Source: Firmicutes bacterium UBA3914
Lineage (GTDB): Bacteria > Bacillota > Limnochordia > Darwinibacteriales > Darwinibacteriaceae
NCBI GenBank assembly: GCA_002391385.1
Contig: DGEY01000085.1
Coordinates: forward strand, 18,512 to 51,508
Length of the DNA: 32,997 nt
Direction: 5' to 3'
Shown here piece after piece: positions 1-9,393 of this stretch (its first letter is position 1; the number at the start of each line of letters is the position of its first letter). The position numbers and the translations under genes are program-made. The notes under the pieces are model-generated. The model ran no database searches. It was not told the origin of the DNA and was given only the letters and a program-made list of their open reading frames with translations.

Positions 1-128
1 CCCTGGATGTGAAAATCGGTTCCATGACGAAATTCAAGGGGACACCTGGCAGGCTCGGCGCGCGGCTGGGTGTGGTGATTACCGCCGTCTTGGAGCCCGC
101 AGTCGAAGGAGGGCCGGATGATGAATGA
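1..128 (+). CDS. fliM: Flagellar motor switch protein FliM, C-terminal end (partial)
   Basis: The frame starting at base 3 is open from the window edge to a TGA at 126-128. It encodes about 41 residues with the segment KFKGTPGRLGARLGVVITAV, which matches the C-terminal end of the FliM SpoA domain (a KFxGxPG turn followed by a hydrophobic strand). FliM is the C-ring switch subunit that receives CheY-P. The 3' end overlaps the start of fliY by 11 bases, so the two are probably translationally coupled. The fliM-fliY order supports the call. Only the tail is visible, so the name rests on this short match plus context. Confidence 0.8.
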   Translation, partial: LDVKIGSMTKFKGTPGRLGARLGVVITAVLEPAVEGGPDDE

Positions 129-1188
129 TGATCTCATGAGCCAAGAGGAACTGGATGCCCTGCTCCAAGAATACGCCCAGAAAAAGGAGTCTGCCGAGCT
201 GGAAACCGACAATTACCTGGACGTCATGGAACAGGATACCCTGGCGGAGATCGGCAACATCTCCATGGGTTCCGCCGCCACCGTACTCAGCACCCTGGTC
301 AACCACAAGGTGCGGATCACCGTTCCCAACGTCTATGTGAGCACCGCACGGGCGGTGGCCGAGTCTTACCCCATCCCCTGTATCGTGGTGAATGTAGCCT
401 ATGTGCAGGGGCTGCAGGGTGCCAACCTCCTGGTGATCCGGGAGGAGGATGCCCTGATCATTGCCAGCTTGATGATGGGCGGAGATGGGACAAACCTCCC
501 GGAACAGCTGGACGAGCTCTATCTCAGCGCCGTCACCGAAGCCATGAACATGATGATGGGTTCAGCGGCCACCTCCATGAGCGAGCTGTTTGGGCGGCAG
601 ATTGAGATTTCACCGCCCACCACCACCTGGCGGGACCTGGCGCAGGATCCCATTGCCCCCGATTTGCCCGAGGAGCAGCCTGTAGTGGTTGTGGCTTTTC
701 GTGTGGAGATAGAAGGCCTGGTGGACAGCACTATGCTCCAGATTATTGATATCGACTTTGCCCGGGAGATGGTGCGGGCGCTGCTGCCCCAAGCGGAACC
801 TGCCCCCTCCGGCGGGGAAGAGCCGGCCGCGACCATGGACTGGGAAGACTTAAAGCAGGAGCCGGTGGCCACCAGCGCTGCACCGGAGGAACGGCCGGCC
901 CCCGAACCTGTCCGCTATGATCTGGGTAATCTCAATATAGACCTGATCCGGGACATTCCCGTGCAAGTTAGGGCCATTTTGGGGCGTACCAAGATGACCA
1001 TAGATAATATCTTGCGGCTGGGCCCCGGCCACATCATGGAACTGGAGTCGCTACACGGCGAGCCCATCGATCTCTATGCCAACGACACCTTGATTGCCCG
1101 GGGTGAAGTGGTGGTGGTGGGCGAGCAGTTTGGAGTGAGGATTACGGAAATAGCTGCGCCTCAAGACCGCATAACCAGCATCCGTTAG
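118..1188 (+). CDS. fliY: Flagellar motor switch phosphatase FliY (CheC-FliN type)
   Basis: A 356-aa C-ring protein that dephosphorylates CheY-P at the motor. The N-terminus carries the FliM/FliY CheY-binding motif (MSQEELDALLQE, residues 7-18). Two CheC-type active sites are intact: D40-x3-E44-x2-N47 with P70, and S137-x3-E141-x2-N144. After an acidic, Pro-rich linker (about 225-270) a FliN/SpoA domain fills residues about 275-350. A GGAGGG site at 109-114 precedes ATG-ATG at 118/121, so either ATG could be used. The start overlaps the fliM end, and cheA follows 28 bp downstream. FliY in place of plain FliN is typical of Bacillota and Thermotoga. Confidence 0.95.
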   Translation: MMNDDLMSQEELDALLQEYAQKKESAELETDNYLDVMEQDTLAEIGNISMGSAATVLSTLVNHKVRITVPNVYVSTARAVAESYPIPCIVVNVAYVQGLQGANLLVIREEDALIIASLMMGGDGTNLPEQLDELYLSAVTEAMNMMMGSAATSMSELFGRQIEISPPTTTWRDLAQDPIAPDLPEEQPVVVVAFRVEIEGLVDSTMLQIIDIDFAREMVRALLPQAEPAPSGGEEPAATMDWEDLKQEPVATSAAPEERPAPEPVRYDLGNLNIDLIRDIPVQVRAILGRTKMTIDNILRLGPGHIMELESLHGEPIDLYANDTLIARGEVVVVGEQFGVRITEIAAPQDRITSIR

Positions 1189-1216
1189 CTGGCCAGTTGG
1201 CGAAGGGGGTAAGCCC

Positions 1217-3184
1217 ATGGATTTGAGTTCATTTAGAGAAGTATTTGCTGCCGAAGCACGGGATTACCTGCAGTCCCTCAATGAGGACCTGCTCAACTTG
1301 GAAAAGAACCCTCAGGACCACAGCGCCGTGGATGAGATGTTCCGGGCCGCCCACAGTCTAAAGGGCATGGCGGGCACCATGGGATACGAGGAACTGGCCG
1401 AGTTCACCCATGAAATGGAAAGCGTCCTGGACCTGCTGCGGGAAGGTGAGCTTGAGCCCACCACCCACGTGATCAATGTACTGTTTGCCGCGGTGGACAC
1501 CCTGGAGCTGCTCCTGGAACAGACCATCAGCGAGGAGCCGCTCAGTCCATACGGGGAGCAGATTGCAGCTCTGCGGGCGCTGGTGAACGCGCCCCGCCAG
1601 GCCGCACCTGGGGTGGGGGAGGAGAGGTTCTTTACGGCAGAGCTGAATGAGTTCAACCGGGAAACCATCAAGCAGGGGGTGTCCCAAGGTTACCACGCTT
1701 TCGCCGTGTCGGTGGTTCTCAAACCCAAGACCATCCTCAAGTCTGTGCGGGTCTACACGGTGTTCCAGGCCCTGGAGCAGGTGGCCGCCATTGTGCAGAG
1801 CAACCCGTCCGTCCAGGATCTGGAGGATGAGCATTTCGACCGACAGTTTGCCCTGGTAATCTTAACGAAAGAACCGGGCGAGCGGATCAAAGAGATTATT
1901 GAAGGCATTCCTGAAATAGAAAGCGCGCAGGTGGAGGAGCTTTCCCCTACTGAGGGCGGGGAAGCGGCCAAGCAGAGCGGAGGCGAGATCTCTGCCACGG
2001 CGGAACAGGCGGCTTCCTCCACTCCCCTCAGGACTGCCCGGCAGGAACCGCTGGTGCGGGTGGAAACCGAGCGCTTGGACAAGCTGATCAATTTAGTGGG
2101 AGAGCTGGTCATCAGCCGCACCCAGGTGCTGGAGATGGTGCGGAGCGGCGAAGCGGTGGACCGCATGGGCGCCCTGGATCAGCTGGACCGCATTACCACA
2201 GAACTGCAGTATGCGGCCATGAGCCTGCGGATGGTCCCCATCAAACAGGTGTTTGACCGCTTCCCCCGCATGGTCCGGGACTTGGCCCAAGCCCGGGGTA
2301 AAGAGATTCACCTGGAGATCTCCGGCGAAACCACGGAGCTGGATCGCTCCATTGTCAACCAGATCGGGGATCCCCTGGTGCATCTGCTCCGCAACGCCAT
2401 CGACCACGGGATCGAGCCCCGGGAGGAGCGCATTGCCCAAGGCAAGTCTCCTGTGGGCACCATCCGCTTGAGTGCCCGCCATGAAGGCAGCCACATTCTG
2501 ATTGAGATCAGCGATGACGGGCAGGGTTTGAACCTGGAGCGCATTAGGGAAAAAGCCGCTGCCCTGGGGCTCTTGCCCAGCGATGCTGGGGAGATCTCCA
2601 TGCAGGAGGCGGTTCATTTCCTGTTCCACCCCGGTTTCAGCACCGCAGAGGTGGTTACAGACCTCTCTGGGCGGGGAGTGGGCTTGGATGCAGTGAAGAC
2701 CACCGTGGAATCCCTCAGCGGAACCATTGATATCGAGTCTGAACCTGGAAAGTTCACACGCACCATCATCAAACTGCCTCTGACCTTGGCCATCATCAAG
2801 GCCCTGCTTGTGAAGGTGGATGGCGAGATCATGGCCATTCCCATCCAGGCCGTACGGGAAAACATCCAAATCGAGCCGGAGCAGATCAAAAGCATCCAGC
2901 AGCATGACGTAATCATGCTCCGGGATGAGGTACTGCCCCTTTATGATCTCGCAGGGTGCCTGGGCTTTACACCGGTGGACCGCAGCGGTCCTCTACCGGT
3001 GATCATCGTCTGGGTCAAGGGCGAAAAAGCGGGATTCATCGTGGAAGATCTCATCGGGCAGCAGGAGATTGTCATAAAATCATTGAGCAGTGTTGTCGGT
3101 GATGTCAGGGGTATTGCCGGGGCCACCATCCTGGGCAATGGTCAAGTAGCCCTGATCATTGACAATAGCACCCTAATCGGATAG
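1217..3184 (+). CDS. cheA: Chemotaxis histidine kinase CheA
   Basis: A 655-aa cytoplasmic kinase that phosphorylates CheY and CheB in receptor arrays. Domains in order: P1 Hpt with phospho-His46 in the AAHSLKG motif; P2 response-regulator docking (about 137-218); an acidic/Gln-rich linker; P3 dimerisation helices (about 272-340, RLDKLINLVGELVISR); P4 ATPase with the N box LRNAIDHG (about 390), G1 DDGQG (about 433) and G2 GRGVGL (about 486); and a CheW-like P5 from about 520 to the end. All catalytic boxes are intact. A GGGGGT Shine-Dalgarno precedes the ATG. No cheW lies in the visible operon, so the coupling protein must be encoded elsewhere. Confidence 0.97.
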   Translation: MDLSSFREVFAAEARDYLQSLNEDLLNLEKNPQDHSAVDEMFRAAHSLKGMAGTMGYEELAEFTHEMESVLDLLREGELEPTTHVINVLFAAVDTLELLLEQTISEEPLSPYGEQIAALRALVNAPRQAAPGVGEERFFTAELNEFNRETIKQGVSQGYHAFAVSVVLKPKTILKSVRVYTVFQALEQVAAIVQSNPSVQDLEDEHFDRQFALVILTKEPGERIKEIIEGIPEIESAQVEELSPTEGGEAAKQSGGEISATAEQAASSTPLRTARQEPLVRVETERLDKLINLVGELVISRTQVLEMVRSGEAVDRMGALDQLDRITTELQYAAMSLRMVPIKQVFDRFPRMVRDLAQARGKEIHLEISGETTELDRSIVNQIGDPLVHLLRNAIDHGIEPREERIAQGKSPVGTIRLSARHEGSHILIEISDDGQGLNLERIREKAAALGLLPSDAGEISMQEAVHFLFHPGFSTAEVVTDLSGRGVGLDAVKTTVESLSGTIDIESEPGKFTRTIIKLPLTLAIIKALLVKVDGEIMAIPIQAVRENIQIEPEQIKSIQQHDVIMLRDEVLPLYDLAGCLGFTPVDRSGPLPVIIVWVKGEKAGFIVEDLIGQQEIVIKSLSSVVGDVRGIAGATILGNGQVALIIDNSTLIG

Positions 3185-3195
3185 GAGTTGAGCAC

Positions 3196-3558
3196 ATGGC
3201 CAAGACGGTTTTAATTGCTGACGATACCGCCTTCATGCGCATGACTTTACGAAACGTTATTGAAAAGAACGGCTACCAAGTGGTGGGCGAAGCAGCAGAT
3301 GGGGAAGAGGCCATCGCTCTGTATCGGGAACTTCAGCCGGATCTGGTGACCATGGACATCACCATGCCCAAGATGGACGGCATCACCGCCATCAAAGAAA
3401 TCATGAGAATCGACCCCCAGGCCAAGATCATCGTCTGCAGTGCCATGGGGCAAAAACCCATGGTCATTGAGGCCCTGAGCGCCGGAGCCAAGGATTTTCT
3501 GGTCAAACCCTTTGATGCGGAACGGGTGGTGGAGTCCCTGCGCAAGATCGGTGCCTAA
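3196..3558 (+). CDS. cheY: Chemotaxis response regulator CheY
   Basis: A 120-aa single-domain receiver. The acidic pocket D9/D10, phospho-acceptor D54 (TMDITMP), the switch Ser in CSAMG and the conserved Lys in LVKPF are all present. There is no output domain, as expected for CheY, which binds FliM/FliY when phosphorylated. AGGAG lies upstream of the ATG, and the gene sits 11 bp after cheA, its kinase, and directly before a CheC-type phosphatase. Confidence 0.96.
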   Translation: MAKTVLIADDTAFMRMTLRNVIEKNGYQVVGEAADGEEAIALYRELQPDLVTMDITMPKMDGITAIKEIMRIDPQAKIIVCSAMGQKPMVIEALSAGAKDFLVKPFDAERVVESLRKIGA

Positions 3559-3570
3559 GGGGGAAGGACC

Positions 3571-4167
3571 GTGAACGAACAGAAACTGGATTTCCTGAGG
3601 GAACTGGCGGTCATCGGCACTGGCCATGCCACCATAGCCCTATCCCAGATGCTCCAGGGCCGCATGTTTAAGCTGGTAGTTCCCGATGCCCAAATGCTGC
3701 CCTTTACAGAAGCCGCCGACTACATGGGCGGGCTTGAACAGGTGGTTGTGGGCATCTTTGTTGTCATTTCAGGCGATGTGCGGGGCTACATGGCCTGCCT
3801 GCACCCTTTGGACACTGCCCGGCTCCTGGTTAGACTCTTAACCGGGCAGGAAACAGAGGAAATCGATGAACTGGGCCGCTCGGCCCTGCAGGAATTGGGC
3901 AATATCATGGTGACCTCCTTTCTCAACGCCCTATCCAAGATGACCAATTTGCTCATGATGCCCAGTGTCCCTGGCTTGGCTATTGACATGGCCGGTGCGG
4001 TGTGGGAAAGCATTTTGGCGGGAGCAGAGGTGACCAACGAGGTAACGGTGATTCGCACCAAGTTTTCGGCGGAAGGCGAGGAAATAGAAGGCCATATTAT
4101 CTTTCTCCCTGATGAAGATGACTTCAGGAAAATAGCCCGGCAGTTTGGTTTGGAGGATCTGGGATGA
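3571..4167 (+). CDS. cheC: CheC-family CheY-P phosphatase, one active site degenerate
   Basis: A 198-aa CheC-like protein starting at GTG 3571 behind GGGGGAAGG. CheC removes phosphate from CheY-P and is regulated by binding CheD, whose gene follows and overlaps by 4 bases (ATGA). The second active site is complete: S-x3-E-x2-N in the segment SALQELGNI. The first site reads D7-x3-E11-x2-V14, so the catalytic Asn is replaced by Val. The protein is therefore probably a one-site phosphatase, unlike FliY upstream, which keeps both. The length fits the CheC family. It lacks a SpoA domain, so it is not a second FliY. Confidence 0.9.
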   Translation: MNEQKLDFLRELAVIGTGHATIALSQMLQGRMFKLVVPDAQMLPFTEAADYMGGLEQVVVGIFVVISGDVRGYMACLHPLDTARLLVRLLTGQETEEIDELGRSALQELGNIMVTSFLNALSKMTNLLMMPSVPGLAIDMAGAVWESILAGAEVTNEVTVIRTKFSAEGEEIEGHIIFLPDEDDFRKIARQFGLEDLG

Positions 4168-4643
4168 CAGAGGTTTTTGTCAACATGGGAGAAATCAGTT
4201 CCGCCAAGAATCACGGTATCCTCACCACTGTTGGTCTCGGTTCCTGCATCGGCGTAACCCTCTATGACCACAAGGTCAAGGTTGGAGTGATGGGCCATAT
4301 TTTTCTCCCGCGCAGCAGATCCAATGACCAAGGGGCGCCGCCGGGCAAATACGCCGATACTGGTATTCCCGCCATGATTCAAGAGGCACTCCGCCTGGGG
4401 GCCAGCAAAAGCAGGCTCCAAGCCAAGCTGGCCGGAGGTGCCAATCTTTTTCCCAACCTCAGCCTCAATACCATCAGCATCGGACAGCAGAATATTCAAG
4501 CAGTGACAGAGCTTCTCACGCAGCACGGAATTCCCATCGTGGGCCAAGATGTGGCAGGCAATCATGGGCGCAAAATGCGCTTTTTTGTTGACAACGGAGT
4601 AGTGACTGTAACAGCCATCGGCAAGGAGCCTGTGCAGATTTGA
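4164..4643 (+). CDS. cheD: Chemoreceptor glutamine deamidase CheD
   Basis: A 159-aa enzyme that deamidates receptor glutamines and acts as a partner of CheC. The catalytic Cys28 is in GLGSCIG and the catalytic His45 is in GHIFLP. Thr21, seven residues before the Cys, is also present. The start ATG overlaps the cheC stop (ATGA at 4164-4167), which fits a coupled CheC-CheD pair. The length is normal for the family. Confidence 0.95.
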   Translation: MTEVFVNMGEISSAKNHGILTTVGLGSCIGVTLYDHKVKVGVMGHIFLPRSRSNDQGAPPGKYADTGIPAMIQEALRLGASKSRLQAKLAGGANLFPNLSLNTISIGQQNIQAVTELLTQHGIPIVGQDVAGNHGRKMRFFVDNGVVTVTAIGKEPVQI

Positions 4644-4653
4644 GGTGAACAGC

Positions 4654-5700
<1,047 letters not shown>

Positions 5701-5712
5701 GGTGAGTCGTCT

Positions 5713-6483
5713 ATGAGGGATTATGCGAAGCTGCAAAAGGATATCGACAGGACCTTGGGCATCGATCTTACGGCGTATAAAGAACAGCAGATGCGGCGCC
5801 GGATCAACCAGTGGCTGGACCGGCATAAACTGGCCTCCTACGATGCCCTGATTGCAACCCTGACTACAGATCGGGCGCACAGGGAGAAGTTCATCGAATA
5901 CCTGACCATCAACACCAGCAGTTTCTTCCGGGATCAGCGGGTTTTCGATGTTATTGAGGAGGTGGTCCTGCCCGCGATCGGCAAATTGCGCCGCCCCCGC
6001 ATCTGGAGCGCCGGGGCGTCCATTGGCGCCGAGGTCTACTCCATCGCCATGCTCCTCAGGGAAGGCCGCTACACACCCAGTTTGCTTTTGGCCACCGACC
6101 TGGACGAAGCGGTGCTGCAAAAGGCCAAAGCAGGCATCTACCTGCCCAGTCAGGTGGACGGTCTGGACCCTAAGTACCTCAACAAGTATTTCACCCAGCT
6201 GGAAAACGGGAATTGGGCTATTGCCGACAGCATCAAAGGCATGGTGGTCTTTAAGCAGCATGACCTGCTGAAAGACCCCTATGAGAGGAATTTCGACTTG
6301 ATCCTCTGCCGCAACGTCTTCATCTACTTCACCAGTACTACCCAAAAGCGCTTGATCACGAGCTTTGTCCAGTCCCTCAATCCCGGCGGCTATTTTATCG
6401 TGGGTTCTGCGGAACAGATCATGGATCCCGCCAGCTTCGGACTGGAGCGGGTCAGCTACTGCATTTACCGAAAACCAGCGTAA
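5713..6483 (+). CDS. cheR: Chemotaxis protein methyltransferase CheR
   Basis: A 256-aa SAM-dependent methyltransferase for receptor glutamates. The N-terminal helical domain is followed by the family signature NTSSFFRD, an acidic residue at the end of strand 2 (ATDLDEAVL), and LILCRNVFIYF near the SAM pocket. The glycine-rich motif I reads WSAGASIGAEVYS where the family usually has a C/A-STGEEPYS sequence, so several normally conserved residues differ. There is no C-terminal TPR extension. It lies 12 bp after cheB with GGTGAG as the Shine-Dalgarno. Confidence 0.93.
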   Translation: MRDYAKLQKDIDRTLGIDLTAYKEQQMRRRINQWLDRHKLASYDALIATLTTDRAHREKFIEYLTINTSSFFRDQRVFDVIEEVVLPAIGKLRRPRIWSAGASIGAEVYSIAMLLREGRYTPSLLLATDLDEAVLQKAKAGIYLPSQVDGLDPKYLNKYFTQLENGNWAIADSIKGMVVFKQHDLLKDPYERNFDLILCRNVFIYFTSTTQKRLITSFVQSLNPGGYFIVGSAEQIMDPASFGLERVSYCIYRKPA

Positions 6484-6497
6484 GGGGGGGCAGGTAA

Positions 6498-8471
6498 GTG
6501 ACAAAACGACAGGCCCTGGGCGAAGGAAAAACCATCGAAGAAGCCATCGCTGCTGCCTTGGCTGAACTTGGCGCGGCCAGGGACCAGGTTGAAGTGGAAA
6601 TCCTGCAGGAGCCGGCAAGGCGGGGCCTGCTGCGGCGGAAAGCCCAGCCTGCCCAGGTACGCCTAACCCTCAAGGACACAAAGCCCACATCCGCCCCAGG
6701 CGTGGGAACTGTGGCCGTCGTTGACGGCAAGCTCCAGTACCAAGCGCCGCCCCCGGGCGGGGCACCCCCGGTGATCGAGTTGGGCCCGGACGTGGAGGTC
6801 TTCTACCGGGGCGAACAGGTGGAGAAGGAAGTGCTGCTTACGGAGGGTTTGGAGCCCCTGGAGATTATCCTGCCCGCAGACAGCGAGCCGCAGCTGCATT
6901 ATGATATAATAGTTGACGAAACCAAAACCAAGGCCCAGCTCATCTGGGAGCGCACACCGGGCCTTAGGCACCGCTTGGCGGATCAATCTCCCCGCAGCCG
7001 CCTGCGCCTGCAGGTACTGAAGGAGCAGGTGGCAGCGCCGGCTTTATCGGTAGAGGCAGTACGGGAGATCGCGGTGGCCGCAGGTCTTCAGCACGGGCTG
7101 CGCCTCAGTGAACTCACGCCGGAACTCCTCCAGGCCCAGCGGGGCGTTTTTGATCTGGCGGTGGGCACCCCACCTACACCGGGCCGGGATGCCTCCATCA
7201 AATACGTGTTTCAAGATGAACCGCCGGAGGTGGATCTGGAGGCCATCCGCGTTGACCACTACGAGCTGCACGGCACCGAAGGCGTGCCCAAGGGCGCCGT
7301 TCTGGCGGTTAAGGATCCCGGTGAGCCGGGGAAACCGGGCAGGAATGTGTACGGGGAAATCATCCCCGCTAGGCCCATCCAGGACGTCCAGCTCAAGGTG
7401 GGGGAAGGCGCGATGCTCAGCGAAGATGGGCTGCAGGCCATCGCCGCCGTTTCCGGCCTGGCCTATCTGCAGGGCGGAGTGATCCGGGTTAAAGAGGTAT
7501 TTGAGCTTTCCGGTGACGCCGATGTCTCCACCGGCAACATCACCATGGAAGGCGACATCATCATCAAGGGCAGCGTTCTGGAAAACGTCAGGGTCCAGTC
7601 CAAAACGGGCTCCATCGTGGTGCACGGACTGGTGAGCGGAGCGACCTTGCGCACCATGGGCTCCATCACCGTGCTGCGCAATGTGGTCCGTTCTCAGCTG
7701 TATGCGGGGGCAGCCTCGGTGGCCAGGATGCAGCTGCTCAATCTCCTGGAGAAGATCTTTGAACGCTTGGAGGGCCTGATCACCGCTGCCCAATCAGTGG
7801 CCGCCCAGGCTGAGCACATCTCCTTTGAAAATCTAGTGAAGCATCTGGTGGAACTAAAGTTTTCCGACCTGCCCAGACTCCTCAAGGATCTGGCCGGTTT
7901 CCAGCAGGCCCAAAAGGAGAAGACTAAAGAAGAAACGGCCGAGGCGGGGGAGGATTCCCTCTTAGATCTCCTCGATCCGGCCCTGTTTAGAACAAGTACT
8001 CTGTTCGCGGGCGGCCTGGATGAGCTGAAAAAGTACCACCGGCTTGTGCTGCAGAGTATGGCCAGAATTGAAGAGCTGGGTGTTTCGGAAGCCAACGCCC
8101 GGGTGCATTATCTTCAGAACAGCAGGGTGGAGGCTTCGGGCACGGTGACCGTCACAGGACAGGGCTGCTTCTATTCCACAGTTCTCGCGGGCCGGGGTTT
8201 TGCAGCTCCCAGCGGCATATTCCGCGGCGGTCAGGTGACGGTGGAAACGGGCACGATCACAGCCAGGGAGTTCGGCGGTCCCACAGGCATCGTCACCAAG
8301 GTGACCCTGCTCAAGGGCGGGCGGATCACCGCTAGCCTCGTTCATCCCAATGTGGTGGTGTGCATCGGCCAGCAGTCCTACAAGTTCGACGAGACCGCAT
8401 CGCAGGTGAAAGCATTTCTGCACGAGGGCAACCTTACGGTCTACAGCGGTTCGCACAAAATCCACGGTTAA
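6498..8471 (+). CDS. fapA: FapA family protein (DUF342) with N-terminal Jag-like domain
   Basis: A 657-aa protein from GTG 6498 behind a run of seven G. Residues 1-50 (EGKTIEEAIAAALAELG, then RRGLL) look like the Jag N-terminal fold found on many polymer- or flagella-associated proteins. The FapA/DUF342 region follows, with Gly- and Val-rich repeats (about 330-400 and 530-640) that look like a right-handed parallel beta-helix. Between them lies a predicted helical or coiled-coil insert at about 415-500. The family is linked to flagellar assembly or polar localisation in some bacteria. The exact role here is unknown, but its place directly after cheR fits motility. Confidence 0.85.
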   Translation: MTKRQALGEGKTIEEAIAAALAELGAARDQVEVEILQEPARRGLLRRKAQPAQVRLTLKDTKPTSAPGVGTVAVVDGKLQYQAPPPGGAPPVIELGPDVEVFYRGEQVEKEVLLTEGLEPLEIILPADSEPQLHYDIIVDETKTKAQLIWERTPGLRHRLADQSPRSRLRLQVLKEQVAAPALSVEAVREIAVAAGLQHGLRLSELTPELLQAQRGVFDLAVGTPPTPGRDASIKYVFQDEPPEVDLEAIRVDHYELHGTEGVPKGAVLAVKDPGEPGKPGRNVYGEIIPARPIQDVQLKVGEGAMLSEDGLQAIAAVSGLAYLQGGVIRVKEVFELSGDADVSTGNITMEGDIIIKGSVLENVRVQSKTGSIVVHGLVSGATLRTMGSITVLRNVVRSQLYAGAASVARMQLLNLLEKIFERLEGLITAAQSVAAQAEHISFENLVKHLVELKFSDLPRLLKDLAGFQQAQKEKTKEETAEAGEDSLLDLLDPALFRTSTLFAGGLDELKKYHRLVLQSMARIEELGVSEANARVHYLQNSRVEASGTVTVTGQGCFYSTVLAGRGFAAPSGIFRGGQVTVETGTITAREFGGPTGIVTKVTLLKGGRITASLVHPNVVVCIGQQSYKFDETASQVKAFLHEGNLTVYSGSHKIHG

Positions 8472-8485
8472 AGGAGCAGCACTCA

Positions 8486-9007
8486 GTGGGCTATTCACAA
8501 ACGCGCCGCCTGGTCTACCTGGGCCTGGCAACGGGCCTGGCCATGGCCCTACACATCTTCGAAGGACTTATTCCCATGCCAACGGACCTAATTGTCCCCG
8601 GCTTCAAACTGGGGCTGGCCAATATTATCACCCTCTATGTGGTGGTCAATTTCGGTATACGGGACGCCGTGGTCGTCTCCATCCTGCGCACCACTTTAGG
8701 GTCGCTTTTGGCCGGAACCTTTATGACGGTAACCTTCTTCTTCAGTTTCGCGGGTGGACTGGCCAGTGCCATTGTTATGGGGCTGGTGTACAAGTTCGGC
8801 TCCACGTTTTTCAGCCTGCTGGGCATTAGCCTAGTGGGCGCGGTCACCCACAATGTAGCCCAGCTGCTGGTGGCCTCTGTGGTCATTGAGACCGTGGGCA
8901 TTTTTGCTTATCTCCCCTACATGCTCTTTTTTGCCCTGCCCACGGGGGCCTTTGTGGGTCTGGTCACGGGCCAGGTGCACAAGTACTACTCCTTCGGCCG
9001 GGGCTAA
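8486..9007 (+). CDS. Gx transporter family membrane protein (annotated as heptaprenyl diphosphate synthase component I)
   Basis: A 173-aa hydrophobic protein. I chose GTG 8486 because AAGGAG at 8471-8476 is well placed, while the longer upstream reading lies entirely inside fapA. It has five or six predicted transmembrane segments and the sequence GFKLGLANIITLYV near the first pair, typical of the Hpre_diP_synt_I / Gx transporter family. These proteins resemble ECF-transporter S components, and the heptaprenyl synthase name is probably historical. The ligand cannot be read from sequence. It is the last gene of the chemotaxis run, and its stop overlaps the convergent DUF4363 gene by 4 bases. 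Confidence 0.85.
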   Translation: MGYSQTRRLVYLGLATGLAMALHIFEGLIPMPTDLIVPGFKLGLANIITLYVVVNFGIRDAVVVSILRTTLGSLLAGTFMTVTFFFSFAGGLASAIVMGLVYKFGSTFFSLLGISLVGAVTHNVAQLLVASVVIETVGIFAYLPYMLFFALPTGAFVGLVTGQVHKYYSFGRG

Positions 9008-9384
9008 AGCACGTTTTGCAGGCTGAGCACCTCCTGCTGCCGCAGCTGCAGCAGTTGAATTTCGATATTGGTCAGTTCAGCCAAAGCGTGGCCCCTGTCG
9101 GCCGTCTCCAGAAAAGTCTTGAGCCTGGCTAGGTGGATGGTGATGGTCTCCAGATCGTGGTTGTGGATAAAGGGATCCCAGACCGTCTTGTACCTGGACC
9201 AGCTCTTATCCAGCCGATCCGCCAGCTCAAGGGCATCTGACCACTGGTCGTTTCTCACCGCTTCCTGGATGGTGTTTAGGGAGCGGGAGATCTGATCGGT
9301 GGTTTTTAGGATGGTGTTCTCCAAGTAAAGCCCGCCCGCCACTATGAGAACCATAACCAGGAACATGACAGCCCAAAGCTTCAC
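9004..9384 (-). CDS. DUF4363 family protein, single-pass membrane protein
   Basis: A 126-aa protein from GTG 9384. Residues 4-22 are a hydrophobic membrane anchor. The rest is a predicted helical extracytoplasmic domain (DQISRSLNTIQEAV, then W-S-x2-L-x-LADRLDKSW and a later TNIEIQLLQL), which resembles DUF4363 proteins. It follows the DUF421 gene, whose stop codon TGA lies within its Shine-Dalgarno TGAGGA, so the two are coupled. This pairing is common in spore-forming Firmicutes. The function is unknown. Confidence 0.8.
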   Translation of the reverse strand: MKLWAVMFLVMVLIVAGGLYLENTILKTTDQISRSLNTIQEAVRNDQWSDALELADRLDKSWSRYKTVWDPFIHNHDLETITIHLARLKTFLETADRGHALAELTNIEIQLLQLRQQEVLSLQNVL

Positions 9385-9393
9385 GGTTTTTCC

